Positions 15,780 to 24,604 of a DNA stretch of 50,375 nt are shown here, one piece after another. The DNA is taken from the NCBI RefSeq assembly GCF_000282895.1, contig NZ_ALBQ01000020.1, positions 1 to 50,375 on the forward strand, in the 5' to 3' direction. A program made the translations under genes and the position numbers. This DNA comes from Sphingomonas sp. ATCC 31555. GTDB taxonomy: Bacteria > Pseudomonadota > Alphaproteobacteria > Sphingomonadales > Sphingomonadaceae. A model generated the notes under the pieces. The model saw only the letters and a list, made by a program, of their open reading frames with translations, did not search any database and was not told the origin of the DNA. Positions within the stretch are counted from its first letter, which is position 1; every line of letters begins with the position of its first letter.

Positions 15780-16157
15780 TCAGCCCGTGGGCAGGCGATC
15801 GACGCGGGCCGCCGACAGGCCGTAATAGCCGGACACGCGATCGGCATAGGCCTGGGTAAATTCGGGGGGATTGCTCGCCCAGCTCGGCCCGCCTTCGAGC
15901 ACACGCCGATCGATGGTGACGATGTAATCATCGCCACCGGCATCATAGGCGATCAGTTCGAACGGCAGCGGATAATAGCTTTTGCCCATGCCGAGAAACC
16001 CGCCGAGGCTGAGCACGGCATAGAGCGTCTGTCCGCTGCCCTTTTCGACCATGAATGCCTGGACCTGACCCAGCGAATCACCATCGCGGCTGCGTACCTT
16101 CAGCCCGTCGACGCGGGCGGTGACGAGCAGGCTGGTGGTTTCGGTCGATTCGGACAT
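15780..16157 (-). CDS. PRC-barrel domain protein
   Basis: The 125-residue product carries a PRC-barrel-like domain: LLVTARVDGLKVRSRDGDSL GQVQAFMVEK, then LYAVLSLGGFLGMGKSYYPL and the C-terminal YDAGGDDYIVTIDRRVLEGG. PRC-barrel proteins act in RNA processing, photosynthetic reaction centres or, in many Sphingomonads, as stress-related small proteins. The start was placed at MSESTETT with AGAGGA upstream. A near-match EcfG promoter lies 36 bases upstream. It converges on the VOC gene with only 6 bases between them. Confidence 0.85.
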   Translation of the reverse strand: MSESTETTSLLVTARVDGLKVRSRDGDSLGQVQAFMVEKGSGQTLYAVLSLGGFLGMGKSYYPLPFELIAYDAGGDDYIVTIDRRVLEGGPSWASNPPEFTQAYADRVSGYYGLSAARVDRLPTG

Positions 16158-16192
16158 GACGGGTCGTTCCTCTGCTTGGCTGCAGCGTTTGG

Positions 16193-16217
16193 AATGCCTG
16201 AAGCGCATTGTCGTTCC
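16193..16217 (-). promoter_or_regulatory. possible EcfG-type promoter (one mismatch)
   Basis: On the minus strand GGAAC (16217-16213), 16 bases, then CATT (16196-16193), one base from CGTT. It lies upstream of the PRC-barrel gene. Confidence 0.4.
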
Positions 16218-16286
16218 GGAGGCGCGACGAGCGGCGTGCCGGCAGATGGCATTTCCTATCGCCCGCGCTCCGCCTAGAGGAGAGCG

Positions 16287-17018
16287 ATGCATCTGCGCGC
16301 CGAGGCCCTGATCCTGAGCGTTCGCCCGCATGGCGAACATGGCGCGATCGTACGGGCGCTGACCGCCGCGCACGGGGTGCAGCCCGGCTATGTGCGGGGC
16401 GGCCGATCGCGGGCGTTGCGGCCGGTTCTGCAACCTTCGAACGCCGTGCTGGGCGAGTGGCGCGCGCGCACCGATGAACAGCTTGCGGGGCTGGCCGTCG
16501 AATTGCTCCACAGTCGCGCGCCGCTGTTCGGCGAGCCGTTGCCGGCGGCGGCGCTGGCGTGGGTGACCGCGTTGACCGCGGTGACGCTGCCGGAAGCCTT
16601 GCCCTTTCCCCGACTATATTCGGCGCTGGAAGGGGTGCTGGCGGCGATCGAGGCGGCGCCCGCCGCACGGGGATGGGCCGTCGCGCTGGTGCGGTACGAG
16701 CTGCTGCTGCTGGCGGAACTCGGCTTCGGGCTGGACCTGACGCGGTGTGCGGTGACGGATGCGACCGAAGATCTGGCCTTTGTGAGCCCGAAAAGCGGCA
16801 TCGCGGTGAGCCGTACGGGCGCGGCAGGCTATGAGGCGCGGCTGCTCGCGCTGCCTCCCTTCCTGCAGATGGGGGGCGAAGCGGGATGGGACGATATCCT
16901 CGCCGGATTGCGGCTGACCGGCCATTTCCTCGCGCGCGACTTGCTGACCGGCAAGGGGGCTGAGCCGATCGCGGCGCGCGAGCGGCTGGTGGACCGATTG
17001 TTGCGGGCGGTTGCCTAA
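16287..17018 (+). CDS. recO: DNA repair protein RecO
   Basis: RecO loads RecA with RecR in the RecFOR pathway. The 243-residue protein shows the N-terminal OB-fold start [20 protein letters not shown] and [20 protein letters not shown], then the helical domain ([20 protein letters not shown]). The zinc-binding cysteines of some RecO proteins are not present, as in many alphaproteobacteria. A GAGGAGAG site precedes the ATG. It stands upstream of leuB in the same direction with a 75-base gap. Confidence 0.93.
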   Translation: MHLRAEALILSVRPHGEHGAIVRALTAAHGVQPGYVRGGRSRALRPVLQPSNAVLGEWRARTDEQLAGLAVELLHSRAPLFGEPLPAAALAWVTALTAVTLPEALPFPRLYSALEGVLAAIEAAPAARGWAVALVRYELLLLAELGFGLDLTRCAVTDATEDLAFVSPKSGIAVSRTGAAGYEARLLALPPFLQMGGEAGWDDILAGLRLTGHFLARDLLTGKGAEPIAARERLVDRLLRAVA

Positions 17019-17093
17019 ACCGCCCCCGGGCGGCTAAGCGGCGTCCCCAGTCTCTCGCCCGTCGATCCCGATGGGCGTCGTCAGGGAAATGCG

Positions 17094-18146
17094 ATGCCGT
17101 TGATTGCTGTTCTGCCCGGTGACGGGATCGGCCCCGAAGTGACGCGCGAGGCGCGCCGGGTTCTCGAAGCGCTGGACCTGGGCCTGACCTTCGAGGAAGC
17201 CCCGGTGGGCGGTGCCGCCTATCTGGCCACCGGCCGCCCGCTGCCCGAGACGACGCTGGCGCTGGCCAAGCGCGCCGATGCGGTGCTGTTCGGCGCGATC
17301 GGCGATCCGCGGTTCGAGGGGCTGGAGCGGGCGTTGCGCCCCGAAGCGGCGCTGCTGGGCATCCGCCGCGAGCTGGGCCTGTTCGCCAATCTGCGCCCGG
17401 CCACGCTGTTCGCCGGCCTGGAAGACGCGTCGCCGCTCAAGCCCGAGGTGGTGCACGGCCTGGACATCGTGATCGTGCGCGAACTGACCGGCGACGTCTA
17501 TTTCGGCGAAAAGGGCCGCCGCAGCACGATGGAAGGGCTGCGCCAGGGGTTCGACGTCATGAGCTATGACGAGCGCGAAGTAGAGCGGATCGCACGGGTG
17601 GGCTTCGAGATGGCGAAGCGTCGTCGCAAGAAGCTCTGTTCGGTCGACAAGGCGAACGTGCTCGAGACCTCGCAGCTGTGGCGCGACGTCGTCAACGAGA
17701 TGGCGACCGACTATCCCGAGGTCGAACTGACCCACATGTATGTCGACAATGCCGCGATGCAGCTGGTGCGCGCGCCGGCGAAGTTCGACGTGATCGTGAC
17801 CGGCAACCTGTTCGGCGACATTCTGAGCGACCAGGCGAGCATGTGCGCCGGATCGATCGGGATGCTGCCGTCGGCATCGCTGTCCGACTGGTCGGGCGCG
17901 AACGGCATGTACGAGCCGATCCACGGCAGCGCGCCCGACATTGCCGGCCAGGGCAAGGCGAACCCTTGCGCTGCCATCCTTTCCGCTGCCATGTTGCTGC
18001 GGCACTCGCTGGACGATGAAGCATCGGCCCAGCGCATAGAAAAAGCGGTTGCCGCAGCGCTCGCCAAGGGCGCTCGGACGGCCGATCTCGGGGGTTCCCT
18101 TCCAACCACCGCGATGGGGGATGCGGTGCTGCTGGAGCTTCAGTGA
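17094..18146 (+). CDS. leuB: 3-isopropylmalate dehydrogenase
   Basis: LeuB oxidatively decarboxylates 3-isopropylmalate in leucine synthesis. The 350-residue protein has the N-terminal GDGIGPEV (residues 9-16), FGAIGDPR, the substrate/metal region [14 protein letters not shown], the signature [20 protein letters not shown], and the NAD-binding [17 protein letters not shown]. Length is normal. An AGGGAAA site precedes the ATG. The stop overlaps the GTG start of the next gene by four bases (GTGA), so the two are translationally coupled although their roles look unrelated. Confidence 0.97.
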   Translation: MPLIAVLPGDGIGPEVTREARRVLEALDLGLTFEEAPVGGAAYLATGRPLPETTLALAKRADAVLFGAIGDPRFEGLERALRPEAALLGIRRELGLFANLRPATLFAGLEDASPLKPEVVHGLDIVIVRELTGDVYFGEKGRRSTMEGLRQGFDVMSYDEREVERIARVGFEMAKRRRKKLCSVDKANVLETSQLWRDVVNEMATDYPEVELTHMYVDNAAMQLVRAPAKFDVIVTGNLFGDILSDQASMCAGSIGMLPSASLSDWSGANGMYEPIHGSAPDIAGQGKANPCAAILSAAMLLRHSLDDEASAQRIEKAVAAALAKGARTADLGGSLPTTAMGDAVLLELQ

Positions 18147-19246
18147 GCGACACCCTGCTCGAACTTGCGATCGTTATTCCCACGTTCAACGAACGCGCCA
18201 ACGTTCCTTTGCTGATCGCCAAGCTGGATGCGGCCCTTGCCGGTCGCGCCTGGGAAGCGATCTTCGTCGACGACGACAGTCCCGATGGGACCGCCGATGC
18301 CGCGCGTGCGATCGGGCGGGCGGACCCGCGCGTGCGCGTGATCCAGCGGATCGGGCGGCGCGGGCTATCCTCCGCCTGCATCGAGGGGATGTGCGCCACC
18401 GCGGCGCCGTGCGTGGCGGTGATCGACGGCGACCTGCAGCATGACGAGACGCTGCTGCCGAAGATGCTCGATGCGCTGCAGGCGGATGCGACGCTGGACG
18501 TGGTGGTCGGATCACGCTTCTGCGAAGGTGGCTGCACCGGCGACTGGGACCGCGAACGTGTGGCCAAGTCCGCCTTCGCGACCAAGCTCTCCCGCCAGGT
18601 GCTGAAGGCCGACCTGACCGATCCGATGAGCGGATTCTTCATGATCCGTAGCGAGATCCTGCGCGGGCTGGCGCCGGTGCTGTCGGGCATCGGCTTCAAG
18701 ATCCTGCTCGACATCATGACCGCGAGTCCGAAGCCGCTGCACTTTCGCGAGCTGCCCTATGTGTTCCGCGTGCGGACGGAAGGGGAGAGCAAGCTCGATT
18801 ACGTCGTGGCGATGGAATATCTGATCGCGCTGTACGACCGGATGTTCGGCAAGGTGGTGCCGGTGCGCTTCGCGATGTTCTCGGCGATCGGGGCGGCGGG
18901 AGCGGCGCTGCATCTGGCGGTGCTGTTCGTGCTGTTCCGCATGCTGGGCCTGCCGTTCGTGACCGGCACGATCCTGGCCACGATCGTCGCGATGACGTTC
19001 AATTTCCTGCTCAACAATGCGCTGACCTATCGCGAGCGACGGCTGAAGGGCGCCGGGCCGATGCTGGCGGGATGGTTCAGCTTCTGTCTGGTGTGCGGCG
19101 TGGGTGCGGCGGCCAATGTCGGGCTCGCGGCCTTCCTCCACAATGTGCAGCATGGCGACTGGCGGCTGTCGGCGCTGGCCGGAATCGCGGTGGCCGCGGT
19201 GTGGAATTTCGCGCTGTCGTCGCGGTTCGTGTGGGGGCGGTATTGA
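18143..19246 (+). CDS. GT2 polyprenyl-phosphate glycosyltransferase fused to GtrA domain
   Basis: The 367-residue protein joins two modules. Residues 1-235 are a dolichol-phosphate-mannosyltransferase-like GT2 domain ([48 protein letters not shown]). Residues about 240-365 form a GtrA-like domain with four membrane helices ([48 protein letters not shown]). Such proteins attach sugar to a polyprenyl carrier and help flip it for surface glycan modification. The GTG start overlaps the leuB stop. A PMT-type transferase that could use lipid-linked sugar is encoded 1.2 kb away. Confidence 0.92.
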   Translation: MSDTLLELAIVIPTFNERANVPLLIAKLDAALAGRAWEAIFVDDDSPDGTADAARAIGRADPRVRVIQRIGRRGLSSACIEGMCATAAPCVAVIDGDLQHDETLLPKMLDALQADATLDVVVGSRFCEGGCTGDWDRERVAKSAFATKLSRQVLKADLTDPMSGFFMIRSEILRGLAPVLSGIGFKILLDIMTASPKPLHFRELPYVFRVRTEGESKLDYVVAMEYLIALYDRMFGKVVPVRFAMFSAIGAAGAALHLAVLFVLFRMLGLPFVTGTILATIVAMTFNFLLNNALTYRERRLKGAGPMLAGWFSFCLVCGVGAAANVGLAAFLHNVQHGDWRLSALAGIAVAAVWNFALSSRFVWGRY

Positions 19247-19256
19247 CCGAACGATA

Positions 19257-19280
19257 GCCCCTCCCCTTCAGGGGAGGGGC
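19257..19280. terminator. bidirectional terminator hairpin
   Basis: A perfect stem, GCCCCTCCCC / GGGGAGGGGC with loop TTCA, lies between the convergent glycosyltransferase and oxidoreductase genes. It has no long T run on either side. Confidence 0.6.
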
Positions 19281-19291
19281 TTACGTCCGCC

Positions 19292-20407
19292 TTACACCAG
19301 CTCCGCCAGGGCCGCCGGGCTGAAGTCCTTCAGGCCTTCGCTGTCGCCGGCCTGCACCTTCTTCGCCCAATCGGCATCGCTGATGAGGGCGCGGCCGACG
19401 GCGATCAGGTCGAACTCGTCGCGCTCCATCCGATCGATGAGCTTGTCCAGATCGGTGCGCTGCGAGGTCTCGCCGCCGAACGCCGCGATGAATTCGCCCG
19501 ACAGCCCGACCGAGCCGACGCTGATCGTAGCAGCGCCGGTGAGCTTCTTCGCCCAGCCGGCGAAGTTCAGGCCGTTCTCGCCATCGACCTCGGGAAACTC
19601 CGGCTCCCAGAAGCGGCGCTGCGAGCAGTGGAGCACGTCCGCGCCGGCATCGACCAGCGGCTGGAGCCACGACGCCATCTCGTCCGGCGTGGTGGCGAGA
19701 CGAGCGGCATAGTCCTGCTGCTTCCACTGGCTGAGGCGCAGGATAACCGGGAAGTCCGGGCCCACCGCCGCGCGGACGGCCTTCACCACGTCGACCGCGA
19801 AGCGCGAGCGTTCGGCGATCGTCGCGCCGCCGTAGCTGTCCTCGCGCGTGTTGGTGCCGGCCCAGAAGAACTGATCGATCAGATAGCCGTGCGCGCCGTG
19901 GATCTCGACCGTGTCGAAGCCGAGCCGCTTGGCATCCGCAGCAGCCTTGGCAAAGGCGGCGATGGTATCGGCGATGTCCTGCTCGCTCATGGCTAGGCCG
20001 CGCGGCTTATCCGGCGCGAGCAGGCCCGAGGGGCTTTCCACGTCCACGTCCGGCACCCAATCGGTCATCGTCCGCGTGGAGCCGGTGTGCCAGATCTGCG
20101 GCGCCATCTTGCCGCCGGCGGCGTGCACCTCGTCGATCACTGTCTTCCAGCCGGCAAGCGCTGCGTCGCCGTGGAAAAAGGGAATGCCCGGATGGTTGCG
20201 CGACGCCGGACGATCGATCACCGTGCCTTCTGACAGGATCAGGCCAACGCCGCCGTCGGCCCGGCGGCGATAATAGGCGGCATTGGCGTCGCCGGGAATT
20301 CCTTCGGGGGCGAAGGTCCGTGTCATCGGCGCCATGACGATCCGGTTGGGCAGATCGAGCGACTTGATGCGAAAGGGGCGGAAGAGGACGTCGGTCGGCG
20401 CGGCCAT
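19292..20407 (-). CDS. NADH:flavin oxidoreductase (old yellow enzyme family)
   Basis: This 371-residue TIM-barrel flavoprotein has FRPFRIKSLDLPNRIVMAPM at the N-terminus and the catalytic/FMN block VEIHGAHGYLIDQFFWAG followed by TNTREDSYGG. Later come LRLSQWKQQDY and the phosphate-binding ISVGSVGLSGEF and DLIAVGRALISD. Members reduce activated C=C bonds or act as NADH-dependent ene reductases; the physiological substrate is unknown. An ATG with GGAG upstream was chosen over a longer frame. It is separated by 84 bases from the PMT gene, which reads in the same direction. Confidence 0.93.
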   Translation of the reverse strand: MAAPTDVLFRPFRIKSLDLPNRIVMAPMTRTFAPEGIPGDANAAYYRRRADGGVGLILSEGTVIDRPASRNHPGIPFFHGDAALAGWKTVIDEVHAAGGKMAPQIWHTGSTRTMTDWVPDVDVESPSGLLAPDKPRGLAMSEQDIADTIAAFAKAAADAKRLGFDTVEIHGAHGYLIDQFFWAGTNTREDSYGGATIAERSRFAVDVVKAVRAAVGPDFPVILRLSQWKQQDYAARLATTPDEMASWLQPLVDAGADVLHCSQRRFWEPEFPEVDGENGLNFAGWAKKLTGAATISVGSVGLSGEFIAAFGGETSQRTDLDKLIDRMERDEFDLIAVGRALISDADWAKKVQAGDSEGLKDFSPAALAELV

Positions 20408-20491
20408 GGGGGCTCCGTTGCGATCTGAAACTGATGTGAAGCTAGGGCCTGCCGACCGCGCTTCAAGATGGCTGCGCGACCGCAACGAAAT

Positions 20492-21796
20492 TTATCGCCA
20501 GTTGGGGAACCACATCCAGTGGGTGAAGCCCAGCGGGCCGTCGAGCGGGGCGGCGGAGAGGATCGGGTAAAAATAGCCGAAGCAGACCAGCGCCAGCGCG
20601 ACATACCATTCTTCCCAGCCGCGCTGGCGGTTGCGATCGAAGTGATCGAAGGTCACCGGCAGCACCAGGCAGAGGAAGATCGCCGAGAGGTGATAGTAAT
20701 AATAGAAGCCGAGCGACTTCGGGATGATGGCATAGATCGCCACCGAAAAGGTCCAGAGCAGCGCAAGCGCAACCGGGCGCACCGCTCGGCTGCGGAACCA
20801 GGCGGCATAGGCGGCGAGCACCGCGACCAGCCCGCCCCACATGATCACCGGGTTGCCGATCAGCAGCACGCCCCGCTGGGCCCCGGAATCCCATTCGTAG
20901 AAGAACCAGATCGGCCGCAGCATCAGCGGCCAGCTCCACCAATCCGACTGGTAATTGTGCGGGGCGAGCACCTGGGTCTGCGCCGCGTACATTTCGCGCT
21001 GGAGGGTAAGCAGGCCGCCCAGCCCCTCGGTCGCGCCGGTGAGATAGAAGAAGGTTGGGGCAAAGGTGAGGAAATAGACGGGAATGCTGATCGCGCCGAG
21101 CAGCACCAGTGCCGCCAGGGTGGACAGGCCGGGCCAGTGCGGCTGATCGGGTGCGAGCAGCGTGGCGGCGAGCGGGCGCTGTGCGCGGCGCGCATCCCGC
21201 ACGCGGATCGCGACGAAGGCGAGGGCGACCATCGCGATATAGGGGGCCGCCGCCCATTTCACCGCGGTCGCCAAGCCGAACAGCGCCGCGCCGACGCACC
21301 AGCGCCAGCGCACCTGCGCAGGGCTGCCGCGCATCGCCCAGAGCAGGAATACCAGCGCCCAGAGCAGAAAGGCGCCGAGGAACACGTCGAGCATGGCGGT
21401 GCGCGCCTGGACGAACAGGCTCTGGTTGAGCATCGCCAGCGCCGCCCCGGTCACCGCCACCCGCAGCCGACCGCGCATCAGGATCATCAGAAAGGCAAAG
21501 ACGCCGAGCACCGTCACGGTGCCCGCGATCGTCGGCATCAGCCGCCAGCCAAAGACATTGTCGCCGAGCAGATCCATCCCCGCGCCGATCAGCTCCTTGC
21601 CGAGCAGCGGATGTTCGATGTTGCGCGGGCCGGACAGTTCGATCAGCGCCTTCGCCGCGGGCACATAATGTACCTCGTCGAACATGATGCCGCCGGGCCG
21701 ATCGAGATGGATGGTGAACAGCAGCTGCGCGGCCAAGCCGATCAGCAGGGCAACGAGCCACGGACGGGTGGCGAGAGCCGGAAGGCGGGGACGCAT
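20492..21796 (-). CDS. PMT-family phospholipid carrier-dependent glycosyltransferase
   Basis: The 434-residue protein has about ten membrane helices and the protein-O-mannosyltransferase pattern. The first periplasmic loop contains MFDEVHYVPAAKALIELSG and EHPLLGKELIGAG, with the catalytic-type Asp-Glu pair. FYEWDSGAQRGVLLIGNPVI and YYYYHLSAIFLCLVLPVTFD follow near the C-terminus. Bacterial PMTs transfer mannose from a lipid carrier to exported proteins. The start MRPRLPALATRPWLV was chosen because the longer frame upstream runs through repeat sequence. It is probably linked in pathway with the GT2-GtrA protein nearby, but that is inference. Confidence 0.9.
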   Translation of the reverse strand: MRPRLPALATRPWLVALLIGLAAQLLFTIHLDRPGGIMFDEVHYVPAAKALIELSGPRNIEHPLLGKELIGAGMDLLGDNVFGWRLMPTIAGTVTVLGVFAFLMILMRGRLRVAVTGAALAMLNQSLFVQARTAMLDVFLGAFLLWALVFLLWAMRGSPAQVRWRWCVGAALFGLATAVKWAAAPYIAMVALAFVAIRVRDARRAQRPLAATLLAPDQPHWPGLSTLAALVLLGAISIPVYFLTFAPTFFYLTGATEGLGGLLTLQREMYAAQTQVLAPHNYQSDWWSWPLMLRPIWFFYEWDSGAQRGVLLIGNPVIMWGGLVAVLAAYAAWFRSRAVRPVALALLWTFSVAIYAIIPKSLGFYYYYHLSAIFLCLVLPVTFDHFDRNRQRGWEEWYVALALVCFGYFYPILSAAPLDGPLGFTHWMWFPNWR

Positions 21797-22206
21797 GGGC
21801 GCAGGCCTAGCGGAGGCGACCGCGGAGCGGAAGAGTGCGCGGCGACGAAGATCGTAGCAAGGCGCTTCGCCCAATTTTGGCGGCGGCCACCGGGCAAAGT
21901 TTAGGAAGTTTAGGCCTTCGCGGGTCTCGCGACGGCCGAGTGATGGGATGCGAAGTTTAGGAAGTTTAGGCTCGTGGAGGTTCCGCATCCGCCTGCTCCC
22001 CCAAAGCACGGCCCCGGGGCCGCGAAGCGCATCGCGCGCAGAAAGCGTCATGCAACGGAGTCAAAGAGCGCCCGCCAGGAGGCAGGACTGCTGGTACAAA
22101 TAGGGAACACGTTGACGGACGCAAGGAGATGCCTGCCGCGTACGACCAATAGGATGATCATGGCAGCGAACGGCCAGAGTTGGGTGGAAAGCGGACACGT
22201 CGGTCA
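21797..22206. other. gene-free stretch with short direct repeats
   Basis: About 410 bases upstream of the PMT gene. The first half carries two copies of AAGTTTAGGAAGTTTAGGC (listed separately). The second half has lower G+C than its surroundings, and short frames there lack ribosome binding sites or recognisable products. Confidence 0.5.
21897..21971. repeat. two 19-bp direct repeats, 56 bases apart
   Basis: AAGTTTAGGAAGTTTAGGC occurs at 21897-21915 and again at 21953-21971. Each copy is itself a tandem of AAGTTTAGG. They lie upstream of the minus-strand PMT gene (start 21796) and could be regulator-binding or a dispersed element. Confidence 0.75.
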
Positions 22207-22605
22207 TCAGTTTATAACGGGCCGAACAGACTTCCACGGTGCTTCCGCACAACCTCGCCTTCTGCAGAATCCTGCCTTCACCACTTCCGTCCTCACCCAC
22301 GCAGCGCGCTTGGTTGAAGTGCCCGGTTCAAATTGAATTACGACCCGGCCGCCGCCGTTTGGAAACTTCGCCTTCTCAGCCAGGTATTTCACCAGCGTGC
22401 TAGCACTTATCGGCTGCGTGTTCCAAAAAAATTCACCGGATTTAGGAACTTCTATCAAGTCGCCATCGAGGAACTTGGAGGTGTTATCCGATGGAAAGGC
22501 ATCTACATACGCTACTTGCTCGGAGGGCAAGCTGCTTGGTGGCCCGTTGCTTTTGTCACAACCCAAAAGCGACATGGCTATAACTGTGAGGCCAATAGCT
22601 CGCAT
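22207..22605 (-). CDS. lone ExbD/TolR-like periplasmic lipoprotein
   Basis: The 132-residue product has a lipoprotein signal (MRAIGLTVIAMSLLGC, lipidated Cys16). The mature part resembles the periplasmic domain of ExbD/TolR: IEVPKSGEFFWNTQPISAST (a strand-turn-strand), LVKYLAEKAKFPNGGGRVVI, then VRTEVVKAGF. The usual ExbD membrane helix with its Asp is replaced by the lipid anchor. No ExbB or TonB gene is nearby. The gene has visibly lower G+C than its neighbours, which suggests transfer. A GTG two codons earlier is an alternative start; neither has a good ribosome binding site. The family assignment is by pattern only. Confidence 0.6.
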   Translation of the reverse strand: MRAIGLTVIAMSLLGCDKSNGPPSSLPSEQVAYVDAFPSDNTSKFLDGDLIEVPKSGEFFWNTQPISASTLVKYLAEKAKFPNGGGRVVIQFEPGTSTKRAAWVRTEVVKAGFCRRRGCAEAPWKSVRPVIN

Positions 22606-22994
22606 ACGCACAGTGTCTCAGGGACCTTCAATGTCCGCAAGTGGGCGAGAACCGCCTGTGTGGAATCTCGCGATGTGGTTGCTCGCCTGATTTGCATAGC
22701 CGACGTCGATGCAGGCGGGAAGGAACGCACCGCCCGTAAGGCCAGCATGAATCTAGTTCGCGAACTCATCAGCCCCACAGTGCCCGGCCATGCCGACGTC
22801 TGCTCGCCGGGCGAACGCCCGTCCCCTTTCGCCGGATCGTTCGGCCGCACGAGGCGCTTGTTGCTGCGGGTGGGGTTCCGGGCTGGTGGCCCGCTCCTTG
22901 TTCTTCGCCAGAAGGCGAGCGCTTTCGCCGTCGCTTCGCGCGCCATCGCGCCAAAAGGTTGACGCCGCGCCCCCAAGCGCCGCAAAGCAAACCC
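22606..22994. other. gene-free stretch upstream of metZ
   Basis: About 390 bases, starting with moderate G+C and becoming GC-rich toward metZ. No convincing gene is seen. I looked for a SAM-type riboswitch before metZ because such switches occur there in other alphaproteobacteria, but the conserved core is not recognisable. Confidence 0.45.
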
Positions 22995-24203
22995 ATGAAG
23001 CGTCGTACCGGACAAGACCCGAGCATCACCCGAACCTGGAAGCCCGCGACTCAGGCGGTGCGCGGCGGCACGGCGCGCTCGGAATTCGGCGAGACCAGCG
23101 AGGCGCTGTTCCTCACCTCGGGCTATGCCTATGATTGCGCAGGCGACGCCGCCGCGCGCTTTGCCGGCGAACAGGCCGGCATGACCTATTCGCGCCTGCA
23201 GAACCCGACGGTGGAGATGCTGGAGCAGCGCATCGCCCTGTTGGAAGGCGCGGAGGCATGTCGCACCATGGCGACCGGCATGGCGGCGATGACGGCTGCA
23301 CTCCTTTGCCAGGTGCGCCAGGGCGATCATATCGTACAGGGCCGCGCCGCCTTCGGATCGTGCCGCTGGCTGACCGACACGCTGTTGCCGCGCTTCGGCG
23401 TGGAGACCACCACGATCGATGCGCGCGATCCGCAGCAGTTCGAGGATGCGATCCGGCCGAACACCAGGATCTTCTTCTTTGAAACGCCGGCCAACCCGAC
23501 GATGGACGTAGTGGACCTGGAAGCGGTCTGCGCCATCGCGCGGAAGCACGGTATCGTGACGGTGGTCGATAATGCCTTCGCCACGCCCGCGCTCCAGCGG
23601 CCTATGGACTTCGGCGCGGACGTGGTCGCCTATTCCGCTACCAAGATGATGGACGGGCAAGGCCGCGTGCTGGCGGGCGCGGTGTGCGGATCCGAGGATT
23701 TCATCACGAACACGCTGCTCCCCTTCACCCGCAATACCGGCCCGACGCTGAGCGCGTTCAACGCCTGGGTGGTGCTGAAGGGACTGGAGACGCTGGACCT
23801 GCGCATCCGCCGCCAGAGCGAGAATGCGGTGAAGGTGGGCAGCTTCCTGGAGAAGCGGGTACCGCGGGTGAACTTCCCCGCGCTGCCCAGCCATCCGCAG
23901 CACAAACTGTTCATGCGCCAGATGGCCGCCGCCGGACCGATCTTCAGCTTCGAAGTCGATGGCGGCCGCAAGCAGGCGCATGCGCTGCTCGACGGGCTGG
24001 CGCTGATCGACATCTCCAACAACATCGGCGATTCGCGCTCGCTGATGACGCACCCGTCCTCGACCACCCATTCGGGCCTGGCCGAGGAGAAGCGGCTGGA
24101 GATGGGAGTCACCGAGGGAATGATTCGCATCAACGTCGGCCTGGAAGATGCGGACGACCTGATCGCCGATCTGGACCAGGCGCTGACGGGTGCCGGCTTG
24201 TGA
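22995..24203 (+). CDS. metZ: O-succinylhomoserine sulfhydrylase
   Basis: MetZ forms homocysteine from O-succinylhomoserine and sulfide with pyridoxal phosphate, by direct sulfhydrylation in methionine synthesis. The 402-residue protein has YSRLQNPTVEMLEQRIALLE (residues 65-84), VVDNAFATP, and the PLP-lysine motif YSATKMMDGQGRVLAG with Lys217. HPSSTTHSGL near the C-terminus is typical of the Cys/Met metabolism family. The ATG (MKRRTGQDPSITRTWKPAT) is chosen over an upstream TTG. The stop overlaps the GTG start of apaG by four bases (GTGA). Confidence 0.95.
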   Translation: MKRRTGQDPSITRTWKPATQAVRGGTARSEFGETSEALFLTSGYAYDCAGDAAARFAGEQAGMTYSRLQNPTVEMLEQRIALLEGAEACRTMATGMAAMTAALLCQVRQGDHIVQGRAAFGSCRWLTDTLLPRFGVETTTIDARDPQQFEDAIRPNTRIFFFETPANPTMDVVDLEAVCAIARKHGIVTVVDNAFATPALQRPMDFGADVVAYSATKMMDGQGRVLAGAVCGSEDFITNTLLPFTRNTGPTLSAFNAWVVLKGLETLDLRIRRQSENAVKVGSFLEKRVPRVNFPALPSHPQHKLFMRQMAAAGPIFSFEVDGGRKQAHALLDGLALIDISNNIGDSRSLMTHPSSTTHSGLAEEKRLEMGVTEGMIRINVGLEDADDLIADLDQALTGAGL

Positions 24204-24604
24204 AGGCGCTGTTCACCGACGAGGCGACGACGCGCGGCGTGGTCGTTCGCGTTTCGGTGTCGTACCTGCCCGAGCAGTCGGAGCCAGATCGCGGCCGCTG
24301 GTTCTGGGCCTATCATATCCGCATCGAGAACGAAGGCCCAATGGCAGTGCAACTGCTCACCCGGCACTGGATCATCACCGATGGGCGCGGCCTGCGCCAC
24401 ACGGTGGAAGGCGAAGGCGTGGTGGGCGAGCAACCGGTGATCGCGCCCGGCGCGAGCTTCGACTATGTCTCCGGCTGCCCGCTTTCGACCCCGAACGGAT
24501 CGATGCAGGGGAGCTATCACATGATCGGCGAGGACGGATCGGCGTTCGACGTTGCGATCCCCCGCTTTTCGCTGATCGCGCCGGCCGTGGCGGGCGAGCA
24601 GTGA
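24200..24604 (+). CDS. apaG: ApaG protein (DUF525)
   Basis: This 134-residue protein is a complete ApaG: VVVRVSVSYLPEQSEPDRGR, WFWAYHIRIENEG, VQLLTRHWIITDGRG, and the conserved end PGASFDYVSGCPLSTPNGSM QGSYHM. It adopts a fibronectin-III-like fold. In Salmonella, apaG (corD) was linked to cobalt and magnesium phenotypes, but the molecular role is unknown. The GTG start overlaps the metZ stop, and its stop in turn overlaps the GTG of the next gene. Confidence 0.94.
   Translation: MKALFTDEATTRGVVVRVSVSYLPEQSEPDRGRWFWAYHIRIENEGPMAVQLLTRHWIITDGRGLRHTVEGEGVVGEQPVIAPGASFDYVSGCPLSTPNGSMQGSYHMIGEDGSAFDVAIPRFSLIAPAVAGEQ

Noticed and set aside
22780..22994. SAM-II or similar riboswitch before metZ
   Set aside because: The conserved core bases and pseudoknot segments could not be found by eye.
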